Shown in pieces: positions 45,375 through 54,700 of a stretch of DNA of 64,000 bases. Position 1 is the stretch's first letter, and each line of letters opens with the position of its first letter. This stretch comes from Clostridium sardiniense (GTDB taxonomy: Bacteria > Bacillota > Clostridia > Clostridiales > Clostridiaceae). Made by a program: the position numbers and the translations under genes. The stretch covers positions 310,001 to 374,000 of the forward strand of contig NZ_JAFBDA010000001.1 of NCBI RefSeq assembly GCF_016907995.1. Reading direction: 5' to 3'. A model generated the notes under the pieces. It did not search any database, had not been told where the DNA came from, and saw only the letters and a program-made list of their open reading frames with translations.

Positions 45375-45656
45375 AATGTAACAAAGGAATATGCTTTTAT
45401 AAACTATGCAGCTTTTATTCCATATTTAAAAGAAGAGAATGAAGAACTTGAATTTATCAATAATGACATATGGGGAATATGGGACATGAATCGCTATTTA
45501 TCTTTGATAATGGGCGAGATACCAAGATTACTTGATAATAAAGAGGGATATGGTCCAAAGGGAAGAGGGTTTATAGTACATGTTGAAATATTTAAGAATG
45601 TACTAAAGGCATATGATAAATTAAAAATAAATTATAAGGATTTTATTCGTAAGTAA
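45375..45656 (+). pseudogene. 5'-truncated gene fragment
   Basis: A continuous frame of 93 codons with no start codon or ribosome-binding site, reading FINYAAFIPYLKEENEEL, DIWGIWDMNRYLSLIMGEIP and GPKGRGFIVHVEIFKNVL. Codon use is coding-like. I do not recognise the family; it is the C-terminal part of a lost gene. The rest of 45203-45767 is non-coding. Confidence 0.55.
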
Positions 45657-45767
45657 AAATGAAGCTGTGCTTTATTAAGAAATTAGCTGAAAAAGGAGTA
45701 TTAGTATATTACACTCATGTTCTTTTTTTATAAAAGTATTTAAAAGAATATATTAGAATATAAAATA

Positions 45768-45941
45768 TATACAAATAATGGTAATAATTATATAATCTAT
45801 ATATAGATACTATAAATAGTATCTTTGAAAGTAGGTGAATATCTTTAATGAGAATAAAGCGAATTAACTACTCGGTGCAGTTTAGATAATCTGATAGTAG
45901 ATTGTATTGAGATAAATTAATTTACTATCAGCTAACTGCAC
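45768..45941 (+). promoter_or_regulatory. Leader region with attenuator-like hairpin before methyltransferase
   Basis: TATACA (45768) - 17 - TATAAT (45791) gives a promoter; AGATACT / AGTATCT (45805-45824) is an early hairpin. After a 13-codon leader ORF, GTGCAGTT (45875) plus CTGATAGTA (45891-45899) pair with TACTATCAG (45923-45931) plus AACTGCAC (45934-45941). The left arm overlaps the last codons of the leader, so ribosome position would decide folding. The downstream T-tract is weak. Confidence 0.62.
45848..45889 (+). CDS. Putative leader peptide
   Basis: Short ORF encoding MRIKRINYSVQFR, with AGGTGA 9 bases before the ATG. The start M-R-I-K has basic-X-basic spacing like the +X+ motif at which macrolides stall ribosomes on some resistance leaders. 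Its 3' codons form one arm of the downstream hairpin. Role as a regulatory leader is inferred from layout only. Confidence 0.5.
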   Translation: MRIKRINYSVQFR

Positions 45942-45986
45942 TGCCCTTATTATAAGAAAAATAGCAATATAAAGGAGTAAACAGTT

Positions 45987-46748
45987 ATGGATTATAATAA
46001 ATTAAAAGAATTATGGAAAATGGATGAAGATATGAGTTTTAAGGGATGGGATTTTTCTTATTTAGATAATAGATGGGAAGAGGAACTTATACCTTGGGAC
46101 TATAAAAATATAGTAGAAAACTATTTAAAAAATACTTATACATTACTTGACATGGGTACTGGTGGAGGAGAATTTCTATTATCATTAAAGCATCCCTATA
46201 AAAAGACTTCAGTAACAGAAAAATGGGAACCTAATGTGAAAGTATGTAATGAAAGATTGGTTCCGTTAGGGATAGATGTAAATCAAGTATATGATGATAG
46301 CAAGTTACCTTTTAAAGAGAACTCCTTTGATATAGTTATAAATAGGCATGAATCCTATGAGGAAAAGGAAGTAAAAAGAATATTAAAGCCAAATGGAATA
46401 TTTATTACTCAGCAAGTTGGTGGAAAGAATAATGAAAGCATGTCTAAGAGATTAATAAAAGACTTTAAGCCACAATTTTCAAATATTAATTTAGATAATG
46501 TAGTAATAGAACTTGAAGAAAATTCTTTTGATATTATATACCAAAATGAATATTTTCCATATTTAAGATTTTATGATGTTGGAGCAATAGTGTATTTTGC
46601 TAAAATCATAGAATGGGAATTCCCTAATTTTTCTGTAGATAATTGCTTTGATGAACTTTGCAAATTAAATGATGAATTAAAGACTAAAGGTTATATTGAA
46701 AGTTTTGAGCATAGATTCATTGTTGTATGCAAAAATATAAAGAAATAG
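45987..46748 (+). CDS. SAM-dependent methyltransferase with leader control
   Basis: Class I methyltransferase of 253 residues. Motif I is LLDMGTGGGEFLLSL (about 52-66), an acidic loop VTEKWEP follows, then DDSKLPFKENSFDIVINRHE and VKRILKPNGIFITQQVGG (motifs III-IV). The substrate is unknown; no rRNA-Erm signature (N-L/I-P-Y/F) is present. AAGGAG precedes the ATG. The leader peptide and hairpin upstream suggest induction by translation stress. A second methyltransferase follows 53 bases downstream. Confidence 0.85.
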   Translation: MDYNKLKELWKMDEDMSFKGWDFSYLDNRWEEELIPWDYKNIVENYLKNTYTLLDMGTGGGEFLLSLKHPYKKTSVTEKWEPNVKVCNERLVPLGIDVNQVYDDSKLPFKENSFDIVINRHESYEEKEVKRILKPNGIFITQQVGGKNNESMSKRLIKDFKPQFSNINLDNVVIELEENSFDIIYQNEYFPYLRFYDVGAIVYFAKIIEWEFPNFSVDNCFDELCKLNDELKTKGYIESFEHRFIVVCKNIKK

Positions 46749-46801
46749 ATATAAAGATTATATATAAATGGTTATTTAAAAGAATATAAGGTGGAGCTAA
46801 A

Positions 46802-47374
46802 ATGGAATACATGGGAAATAAGAATTATTGGGATGAGAAGTTTTCTAATAGAAGTGATAAACTATTAAATCCAGAAAAATCATTAGTTCAAAGTATAAAG
46901 TATTTTAAGAAAGGTACAGTTCTTGATATTGCATGTGGAGATGGAAGAAATACAATATTTCTAATTGAAAATGGATTTAGAGTAACAGGAATTGATTTTA
47001 GTAGCAAAGCTCTTAATCGCTTAGAAAGATTTGCTAAAAGAAAGAACTATTTAGTAAATACAAAACAAATTGATTTAAGCATAGATGGGTCACTAGATCA
47101 CATTGGTATATTTGATAATATTGTAATTAATCACTATAGATTAAATAAGAAGCAACTTAAAAATCTAAAAAATCATTTAACCGATAATGGAATTTTATTT
47201 ATCTGTGGTTTTGGAGATAATAATAAGGTAGATTCTAAATTTAGAAAAGAGGACTTAATCAAACTAACTGATTTTGAAGATATAAATAAGTCATTTCAGT
47301 TAATTAATTATATTGAAAATCAAGATGAGAGAGGAATTGTCCTTACTTATATTTTTAGAAAGATAAAAGCTTAA
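46802..47374 (+). CDS. Class I methyltransferase, TehB-like
   Basis: Protein of 190 residues. YWDEKFSNR at the N-terminus and VLDIACGDGRNTIFLIENGFRVTGIDFSSKALNRL (motif I and the ribose-binding D) match small TehB/UbiE-type methyltransferases; LKNLKNHLTDNGILFICGFG is motif III-like. Substrate unknown. GGTGGAG precedes the ATG. Probably co-transcribed with the methyltransferase gene before it and the membrane gene after. Confidence 0.87.
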   Translation: MEYMGNKNYWDEKFSNRSDKLLNPEKSLVQSIKYFKKGTVLDIACGDGRNTIFLIENGFRVTGIDFSSKALNRLERFAKRKNYLVNTKQIDLSIDGSLDHIGIFDNIVINHYRLNKKQLKNLKNHLTDNGILFICGFGDNNKVDSKFRKEDLIKLTDFEDINKSFQLINYIENQDERGIVLTYIFRKIKA

Positions 47375-47426
47375 AACAGAGATATAAAATTATAAACATT
47401 GGAGGAGGATTATCATTGTAGTATTA

Positions 47427-47825
47427 GTGTTGCTAATTTGTTTAGCTATAATAAGAATTTATATATGTGACAAGGTAAAACTAGACTATTTCTTGGCAGG
47501 ACTGTATCCAGTAAATATTATAACCTTTATCATTACATCACTTGCTATTGCATTAAATAGTAAAAGTAAAAATATGAGCTTTTTAATTAATTCAATAATG
47601 ATTATAGGAATAATTATATTTATTTTGGCAGCAATATCTAGTTTGAAGAATATAAAAAATCAAAATATAAAAATCAACAAACCAATATTATGTTTAACTA
47701 GTATAATATGCGTTATAACTATAATACCAGCCTTTTTAATATCAATTATAATGCTTTTAATAGACTTAGGAATGTTTATAAAACATATAAGTTCCTTAGA
47801 TTCATATAGGAAATTTGTGAAGTAA
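47427..47825 (+). CDS. Small four-helix membrane protein
   Basis: About 132 residues with four hydrophobic segments (near 1-10, 21-42, 50-70, 88-115). No family recognised. The start is uncertain: GGAGGAGG at 47401-47408 is ideally placed for an in-frame ATT at 47415 (6-base gap), a rare start, while the GTG at 47427 is too far away. An ATG may have mutated to ATT. Third gene in the methyltransferase cluster. Confidence 0.6.
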   Translation: MLLICLAIIRIYICDKVKLDYFLAGLYPVNIITFIITSLAIALNSKSKNMSFLINSIMIIGIIIFILAAISSLKNIKNQNIKINKPILCLTSIICVITIIPAFLISIIMLLIDLGMFIKHISSLDSYRKFVK

Positions 47826-47851
47826 ATAATTTATATTAAATAAGAAAATAT

Positions 47852-47903
47852 AAATGAGTAACTATATAAGTCTTTAGACTTATATAGTTACTCATTTTTT
47901 AAT
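47852..47903. terminator. Bidirectional terminator
   Basis: A 22-bp perfect stem starting AAATGAGTAACTATATAAG with a 2-nt loop, T6 on the plus side. It separates the methyltransferase cluster from the convergent FliB-like gene. Confidence 0.9.
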
Positions 47904-49102
47904 TAACTATTCTCTAAAATAAATTTAAATACTTTATTATGTTCAGTATCCTTACTTAAGGCTTGAATAATTTTTATTATTTGATTTTCTGTAATCATCT
48001 CATGGGAATATTCATAAGAGCATAGAAGATACCCCTTAATAATTCTATAGCTATTAATAAGAATCTTTATACTATCACTTAAATTTTCTCCTCTATTAAA
48101 AGGTATAATATTTTTAAAGATTTGGTTTACTAAGTAGTTTTCAAAGATGTAAGAATAATTACTAAGCTCAAAATCTCTAGAGCTAACTTTATTAGAGCTA
48201 TTTAGATTTAATTCAGCAATGGTATTACAACTTATATTACTAAAATCATCTTCTACATTTAAAATATCTTTTCTTAAATTACCTAAATAATCTTTTAGCC
48301 TAGCTCCAATAACCTTATCAAAGATATTATCATTTAAGATTGAATTATAAAAGCTAGTATTTTCTACAAATGATTCTCCTTTTAAAGGATCAAAATCCAT
48401 AGAATCATCAGCAAAGTTTTCTAAAAGCATCTCAATATCATAATAATCTTTAGTATCACTTAAAGCTTCCTCTCTTAAAATTTCAAGTTCTGTATAAAAG
48501 CTTTTAAGTATATTAAGTCTTTCCTCAATGCTAAAATTTCTATTCTGCATTATGTTTATTGAGTTAATTCTTATATCCCAGAAATATTGAAGAAGGCTAT
48601 CAGTGCCACTAAAGGCTTCACTATCTATCATTCTTCTTATCTCAACTGCATCTTCATCTAAATCTTCTTCCCATTCTATAAATTCCATTTTTTCTTTATT
48701 TAAAAATGCTTTATTACATACTTCAGAACAGGAAGGAAGACCACTTTTCTCATATATATCATCAACAATATTAAAAACTCTAGGATATCTTTTGCAAGTT
48801 ATAGAAAGATTATCCTCACCACAAGAACCATGGATATCACAAAGCATATTTTTATTTAAGAAAGGACATTTATTTTCTTCACCAATAATCATAAATCCAT
48901 AATTAAATGAATCATCAAGTATATTACTTCTAATATATTTATCCTTAACTAGAGCTTTAAGATTGTCACTACTATTTTCGTATTTATTAAATGTAGCTTC
49001 ATCTATGTTTACATCCCAACCGGCACAACAAGTATCAGTACAATTTGGGCCAACGCAACTAAATCCTTTCATATATTCAGGCATAAAAAAACTAACTCTC
49101 AA
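47903..49102 (-). CDS. fliB: FliB-like lysine-N-methylase
   Basis: Protein of 399 residues with the FliB/YkgJ Cys cluster: CVGPNCTDTCCAGWDV, CPFLNKNMLCDIHGSCGEDNLSITCKRYPRV and SCSEVC supply metal ligands, probably Fe-S or zinc. FliB methylates lysines of flagellin in Salmonella; clostridia often carry copies away from flagellar genes, as here, so the target is uncertain. The start is a TTG at 49102 (MRVSFFMPEYMKGF), supported by the family N-terminus more than by its weak ribosome-binding site. Confidence 0.87.
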   Translation of the reverse strand: MRVSFFMPEYMKGFSCVGPNCTDTCCAGWDVNIDEATFNKYENSSDNLKALVKDKYIRSNILDDSFNYGFMIIGEENKCPFLNKNMLCDIHGSCGEDNLSITCKRYPRVFNIVDDIYEKSGLPSCSEVCNKAFLNKEKMEFIEWEEDLDEDAVEIRRMIDSEAFSGTDSLLQYFWDIRINSINIMQNRNFSIEERLNILKSFYTELEILREEALSDTKDYYDIEMLLENFADDSMDFDPLKGESFVENTSFYNSILNDNIFDKVIGARLKDYLGNLRKDILNVEDDFSNISCNTIAELNLNSSNKVSSRDFELSNYSYIFENYLVNQIFKNIIPFNRGENLSDSIKILINSYRIIKGYLLCSYEYSHEMITENQIIKIIQALSKDTEHNKVFKFILENS

Positions 49103-49372
49103 AATGTAACACCATCTTTCTTGGATAATAATACAATTATATTTATCCCTTATAGTTGTTAAATTATATGAGTTTAAGCAAGCTTAATTAAGGTTTATCC
49201 TAAATTCAATATAAGATTACAGCTGTAATTTAAAATATTTTTTATATTGTTATCATTAATTTGCATTTTGTTTACATGCTTTAATATTTTAACACTTATA
49301 TGAAAGTTTGGGGATAAAATGTTTATTTAGAATTTAAAAAGTTAATAAAAAATAAATTTAGAATAGTGAAAT

Positions 49373-49470
49373 GAACCTTATCATAAATAAGCCTCCAAAT
49401 ATTCGATTTGGCTAAAGTGAACTTGCTTAGTAAGAGAAAGTAAGAATAGTTTCCTTAAAGAGGTGAGATT
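49373..49470. repeat. Dispersed degenerate repeat, copy 3
   Basis: About 98 bases similar to 8928-9025, sharing CATAA(A/G)TAAGCCT and AAATATT(C/T)GATTTGG. It runs into the coding remnant at 49421. Confidence 0.58.
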
Positions 49471-49597
49471 TTTACTGAATTTGGATTGTCAAATAAGAGA
49501 GAGTCCTAAGTATAAGAATGTTTATATGAGTGAGATTGATGATATTCAATTAGGTGAGGAAGATAAAATTTATGTAATAAGGAGTTATAGTTATTAA
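49421..49597 (+). pseudogene. C-terminal coding remnant
   Basis: Frame open for 58 codons with no start, ending KYKNVYMSEIDDIQLGEEDK-IYVIRSYSY and a stop at 49597, just before a terminator. It looks like the tail of a lost gene whose 5' part overlaps the dispersed repeat. Family not recognised. Bases 49103-49372 show nothing else. Confidence 0.5.
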
Positions 49598-49640
49598 TTC
49601 AAAAAAAAGGTTGTTCACTTTGATCAACCTTTTTTTGAAT
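49597..49640. terminator. Bidirectional terminator
   Basis: ATTCAAAAAAAAGGTTG / CAACCTTTTTTTGAAT with a one-base bulge. Serves the minus-strand operon ending at 49651. Confidence 0.87.
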
Positions 49641-49650
49641 ATTCCTTATG

Positions 49651-49878
49651 CTATATTTTAACGGTAATATGCTCACCACTTTGAGACACAACTTCTACCA
49701 CTTTTAATCCTTTATATCTCTTTAAGCTACCTTTTACTGCTTTAAAAAGTTGTAAAGCTATCTTTTTTTCCTCTTTATTAAGCTGTTTTTTGGGAATGCA
49801 TCTTATTATTAAACCTCCCATAGATAACGGCACTGGTAAAGTTAAATTAAATTCTTTACTTTTTATTGAAACTATCAT
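49651..49878 (-). CDS. Small protein of DUF2089 operon
   Basis: Protein of 75 residues, last gene of the minus-strand operon, 10 bases after the SHOCT-like gene. LPVPLSMGGLIIRCIPKK and a basic helix KKIALQLFKAVKGSLKRYKG are followed by a strand VVEVVSQSGEHITVKI that resembles repeated strands in its neighbour (VLSHEGDKVNIKL). Family not named; shared ancestry with the neighbour's C-terminal domain is possible. Confidence 0.72.
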   Translation of the reverse strand: MIVSIKSKEFNLTLPVPLSMGGLIIRCIPKKQLNKEEKKIALQLFKAVKGSLKRYKGLKVVEVVSQSGEHITVKI

Positions 49879-49888
49879 TTAGAAACCT

Positions 49889-50278
49889 CTAATCTATAAC
49901 TATTTTAACTGTATCTCCTTCGCTGGAGCAGATATCTACTATTTCTCCCATAACTTCATTATCTAAGCAAGATACTATAGTATTCATTAGTTCATCTATA
50001 TCAATTTCATCCATACCTTCAACATATTTAGATATCGGTAATTTACCAGTAACCTTTAGAACTTCTTTGACTACCTTAATTGGTAACTTTATATTGACCT
50101 TATCTCCTTCATGACTTAAAACTTCAACTTTTAAAAATTTATCCTCATATTTTTTAGGGGTGATAGCTTCAGTATTTTTTGATGTATTTCCTAAAGCATC
50201 AATGATTTCCTTTGCTTTATCAGCAGAAATCTTACCTTCCTCAACCATTTTTAACACTGTCATAACTTCTTCGTTCAC
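49889..50278 (-). CDS. SHOCT-like/YvlB-type protein
   Basis: Protein of 129 residues. An N-terminal SHOCT-like helix pair (VLKMVEEGKISADKAKEIIDALG) is followed by two repeats of a V-x-S-x-E-G-D-x-V-x-I strand (VEVLSHEGDKVNIKLP and VDICSSEGDTVKIVID). Similar N-terminal domains occur in YvlB and DUF2089 proteins. It lies 17 bases after the DUF2089 gene with GGAGG. Role unknown, likely part of a membrane-stress regulatory set. Confidence 0.8.
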   Translation of the reverse strand: MNEEVMTVLKMVEEGKISADKAKEIIDALGNTSKNTEAITPKKYEDKFLKVEVLSHEGDKVNIKLPIKVVKEVLKVTGKLPISKYVEGMDEIDIDELMNTIVSCLDNEVMGEIVDICSSEGDTVKIVID

Positions 50279-50295
50279 AATAATCCCTCCTAAAT

Positions 50296-50658
50296 TTAAT
50301 CTTTTAATTTACTAATTGCTTCATCAACTGAGATATCTCCATTTTCTAGAGCTGCTAAAATATCCTTATTTTCTTGTTTAACTTTAGTTTCTTTTGATGA
50401 ATAACCTAAACTTTCAATAACCTCATCTAATTTTGCCCTAACTGTTGGATATGAAATGCCTAGATCTCTTTCAACTTCTTTTATATTTCCCCTACATTTT
50501 ATAAAGGTTTCTATAAAATATAATTGTTCATTATTTAAATAATCAAATTTAGATAATTCAAATTCATTATCTATAACAGTATTACAACTATTACATCTTA
50601 ATCGTATTGCCTTTAATTTATTAGAGCATACTGGACAACGACTTAATAACTTATACAT
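50296..50658 (-). CDS. DUF2089 regulator
   Basis: Protein of 120 residues: zinc ribbon CPVCSNKL / CNSCN at the N-terminus, HTH-like YLNNEQLYFIETFIKCRGNIKEVERDLGISYPTVRAKLDEV in the middle, and a C-terminal SHOCT-like helix LAALENGDISVDEAISKLKD. This is the standard DUF2089 layout, thought to be DNA-binding. GGAGG precedes the ATG. First gene of a three-gene operon behind a long AT palindrome. Confidence 0.88.
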   Translation of the reverse strand: MYKLLSRCPVCSNKLKAIRLRCNSCNTVIDNEFELSKFDYLNNEQLYFIETFIKCRGNIKEVERDLGISYPTVRAKLDEVIESLGYSSKETKVKQENKDILAALENGDISVDEAISKLKD

Positions 50659-50766
50659 AAATTACCTCCAATCTCTAATAATAAATTACTCCTTTTTTTA
50701 TGAAATGTAAAGAGTTTTATTAAATATTTTAATTATTAAATTAATTATATTAATATATTGATATAT

Positions 50767-50800
50767 AATATTAATATAATCAATGTATTATATTAATATT
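50767..50800. promoter_or_regulatory. AT-rich 14-bp inverted repeat upstream of DUF2089 operon
   Basis: AATATTAATATAAT-CAATGT-ATTATATTAATATT is a perfect 14-6-14 repeat about 110 bases upstream of the operon. Candidate operator for the DUF2089 protein, or a hairpin in a leader. Confidence 0.5.
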
Positions 50801-50957
50801 TTTAATATATATGGATTTTATATATTGCTTGCAAAAAATGAGTAATGTAAATAGTACTACTTAAAGAGAATATCATTATTTATAAAATCTTCAGTACTAA
50901 CTATGCCATTCTATAATTCTTATGATTCATTTATGGTTATAAACTAGTATAATAAAT

Positions 50958-50995
50958 GAGAACCAACTCTATATAGAGCTGGTTCTTTTTTGTTT
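50958..50995 (+). terminator. Orphan terminator
   Basis: AGAACCAACTCTA / TAGAGCTGGTTCT stem with one wobble and T6. No plus-strand gene precedes it; 50801-50957 holds nothing recognisable. Confidence 0.75.
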
Positions 50996-51177
50996 TGTAT
51001 GGAAATGAGTATATATCAAGGAGAAATTAAAAAAAGTTAGAAGACCTTAAAAGCTTTAGAAGTATATGAAACTTCAAGTATTAATAAGCAATGAATTAAG
51101 GGAAGAACATATAATAATATTGGTACATTAAAGGGAATAAATGGAGCTTATTTTATTTAGATCTTTAAGGAGGTTAT

Positions 51178-51648
51178 ATGAATATATATATTAAAAGAGA
51201 CGTAGTTAAATTTGACAAAGAGTTAGAGGAACTAAAAAACCCGAGTCTTATAATAATTCATCATACTGAAGAAATAGGGTGGAATATTCATAAAGTCCAT
51301 AATCATCATAAAACTTTGGGATGGGAAGGAATTGGATATAATTATTTTATAGAGGAAAATGGAACTATAATTGAGGGTAGAGGTATGCATATAGGTGCTC
51401 ACACTAAAGGTTTTAATAATAAGTCAATAGGAATTTGTTTAAACGGAAACTTTGATTTAAGTTATCCATCAAAAGAACAAATAAAATCATTATGTAATAT
51501 GTGTAATATGCTGATGCAGAAATATAATATACCGATAGAGAGTGTTATAGGACATAGAGAGGTTGAAGGAGTAACTAAAAGTTGCCCAGGATATTATTTT
51601 AATATGAATGAATTTAGAAGATATTTATTTAATGGATTACTACTCTAA
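51178..51648 (+). CDS. N-acetylmuramoyl-L-alanine amidase (PGRP/Amidase_2)
   Basis: Zinc amidase of 156 residues. The ligands are the first H of IIIHHTEE, H in GHREVEGVTKSCPG and C in SCPG; the catalytic-site YNYFIEENGTIIEGRG and IGAHTKGFNNKSIGICLNGNFD match the Amidase_2 fold. There is no signal peptide or wall-binding domain, which suggests a phage-type endolysin or a cytoplasmic recycling or stress-lysis enzyme. AAGGAGG precedes the ATG. No phage genes surround it. Confidence 0.9.
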   Translation: MNIYIKRDVVKFDKELEELKNPSLIIIHHTEEIGWNIHKVHNHHKTLGWEGIGYNYFIEENGTIIEGRGMHIGAHTKGFNNKSIGICLNGNFDLSYPSKEQIKSLCNMCNMLMQKYNIPIESVIGHREVEGVTKSCPGYYFNMNEFRRYLFNGLLL

Positions 51649-51652
51649 AGTG

Positions 51653-51685
51653 CAGGTCGGAATGAAATATTTATGACCTCTTTTT
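51653..51685 (+). terminator. Weak terminator of amidase
   Basis: AGGTC / GACCT with additional inner pairs, followed by CTTTTTAC. Confidence 0.5.
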
Positions 51686-51783
51686 ACACCCCAAAATAGG
51701 TATATTAGGTATTAAAAAGGGCAGAATTATAAAATGATGTTTAAGTATTATACATTAATAATTTATGTTGGGATGAGAAGATT

Positions 51784-54700
51784 ATGAAAGAAGTATTACA
51801 TTTAGGTATTGATATAGGATCAACTACGGTTAAGATTGTATTATTAGATACCAATAGCAATATTATTTATAGTAAGTATGAAAGGCACTATTCAAATATA
51901 AAAGAAACTACAGCTTTTTTTATAAAAGAAGTTTTTAATAAATATAAAGATTATGATATTACAGCAATGATAACAGGGTCTAGTGGATTATCACTGTCAA
52001 AGCTTTTAGGAGTATCTTTTATTCAAGAGGTTATTGCTTGCACAGAAGCTGTTGAAGTTTTTATAAATAATGCTGATGTAGTAATAGAGTTAGGTGGAGA
52101 AGATGCAAAAATAACATATTTTGAAGGTAGTTTAGAACAACGTATGAATGGGGTTTGTGCTGGTGGTACAGGTGCTTTTATAGATCAGATGGCTACGTTA
52201 CTTGAAACAGACGCTAAAGGATTAAATGAATTAGCTAAAAATTATAAGATAATTTATCCAATTGCTGCAAGGTGTGGGGTTTTTGCAAAAACTGATATAC
52301 AATCTCTTATAAATGAAGGAGCTACCAAGGAAGATATGGCTGCATCTATATTTCAAGCTGTTGTAAATCAGACTATAAGTGGGCTTGCTTGTGGAAAGCC
52401 AATAAAGGGAAATGTTGCATTTTTAGGAGGCCCTCTATACTTTTTATCAGAGCTTAGAAAAAGGTTTATTGACACCTTAAAATTAAAGGAGGAGGAAATA
52501 TTATTTCCGCAAAATCCTCAACTATTTGTGGCTATTGGTGCAGCTATTGAATCCAAAAAAGAAAAAGTTATAACTTTTGAGCAACTGTTAAAAACTGTTG
52601 AGAGTTTAGATAATAATGATATAGCTAATTCAGATACATTAGAGCCATTATTTAAAAATGAACAGGAATTACAAGACTTTAGACAAAGGCATTACAAATA
52701 CAAAGCAAAGATAAGAGATATAAATACATATGAAGGAGAAGCTTTTTTAGGTATAGATGCTGGGTCTACTACTACTAAAGCTATATTAATAGATAATGAA
52801 GGGACTATATTATATTCTTTTTATGGTAGCAATAAGGGCAATCCTATGCAAATCATCATAAACATATTAAAAGATATATATAGTAAAATTAATGAAAAAA
52901 TAAAAATTGCTAAAGCCACTGTTACGGGGTACGGAGAGGCACTTATAAAGTCAGCTTTAAATATTGATATTGGAGAAGTTGAAACCATAGCACATTATAG
53001 AGCAGCAAAACATTTTTTAAAAGATGTGGACTTTATTCTTGATATAGGAGGTCAAGATATGAAGTGCATCAGGATAAAAGATGGAGTAATAAATTCTATT
53101 CAATTAAATGAAGCCTGTTCATCAGGTTGTGGTTCTTTTCTTGATATGTTTGCACAATCTTTAAACATGGATATTAAAGAGTTTTCAAAAGAAGGGTTAT
53201 TATCAAAAAGTCCAGTAGATTTAGGGTCAAGATGTACTGTATTTATGAATTCTAAAGTTAAGCAAGTTCAAAAAGAAGGAGCTGATATTGGAGCTATATC
53301 TTCTGGATTATCTTATTCTGTAATTAAAAATGCTCTCTACAAAGTTATAAAAATAAGAAAGCTTGAAGACCTTGGAGAAAAAATTATAGTTCAAGGAGGG
53401 ACTTTTTATAATGAAGCTGTTTTAAGAGCATTTGAAAAAGTTACTGGTAAAGAGGCAGTAAGACCAGATATTGCTGGCCTCATGGGAGCATTCGGAGCTG
53501 CTCTTATTGCAAAAGATAACCATAATGAAAATGAGGTTTCTAATATTTTAGGAAAATCTGATATTGAAAAATTTAAAGTATCAAATGAATTTAGGCATTG
53601 TGGATTATGTAGTAATAATTGTCTACTTACTGTAAATAAATTTTCTGATGGTAGAAAATTTATTTCCGGTAATAGATGTGAAAAAGGTATAGGAGATACT
53701 AAAAATACAAAAAAAGCAGCAAATTTATTTGATTATAAATATAAAAGAATTTTTGGATATAAACCTCTTTCAATAGAAGAAGCAACAAGAGGAGAAGTAG
53801 GTATACCAAGAGTTTTAAATATGTATGAGAACTATCCTTTTTGGTACACACTTTTTACAAAGCTAGGTTTTAGAGTAGTATTATCTCCAAATTCTACAAA
53901 GAAAGTTTACAATGAAGGTATTGATACTATACCTTCAGAGTCTATTTGTTATCCTGCTAAACTTGCTCATGGACATATATCAAGTCTTATAAAGAAAGGC
54001 TTAAATTTTATATTTTATCCATGTATCTCTTATGAGAGACTAGAAGATAAAAATGCAGATAATCACTATAATTGTGCTATAGTAATCTCTTATCCAGAGG
54101 TTGTTAAAAACAATATTGGATTTTTGAGAAGTAAAGACATAATATATAAAAATCCATTTTTAAATTTTAATGATATAAAGTCAATGAAAAAGAACTTATA
54201 TGATGATCTAAAGGAATTTGATATAAGTCGAAAGGAAATAAGCATTGCAGTTGATAAGGCTTATGAAGAAGTTAGCAAGGTTAAAGAAGATTTAAAAAAT
54301 AAAGCATTGGAAATTCTAGAATACTTAGATAAAAGTGGTAAAAAAGGTATTGTATTAAGTGGAAGGCCATATCATTTAGATTTAGAAATAAATCATGGTA
54401 TAGCAGATATGATATCACAAGAGGGATTGGCAGTGTTTACAGAGGATTCTGTAGCTGATTTAGTTGAAATTCCAAGACCATTAAGAGTACTGGATCAATG
54501 GACTTATCATTCAAGAACATATAGGGCAGCACATTTTGTAGGTACTAGGAAAAACTTAGAGTTAATTCAATTAAACTCTTTTGGATGTGGATTAGATGCA
54601 ATTGCTACAGATCAAGTACAAGAAATATTGGAGAGCTTTGGTAAAATATATACACTGTTAAAAATAGATGAGGTTAATAATTTAGGGGCAGCTAGAATTA

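Noticed and set aside
51178-51648. Amidase as evidence of a prophage
   Set aside because: No holin, structural or integrase genes are nearby; a single amidase gene is not enough.
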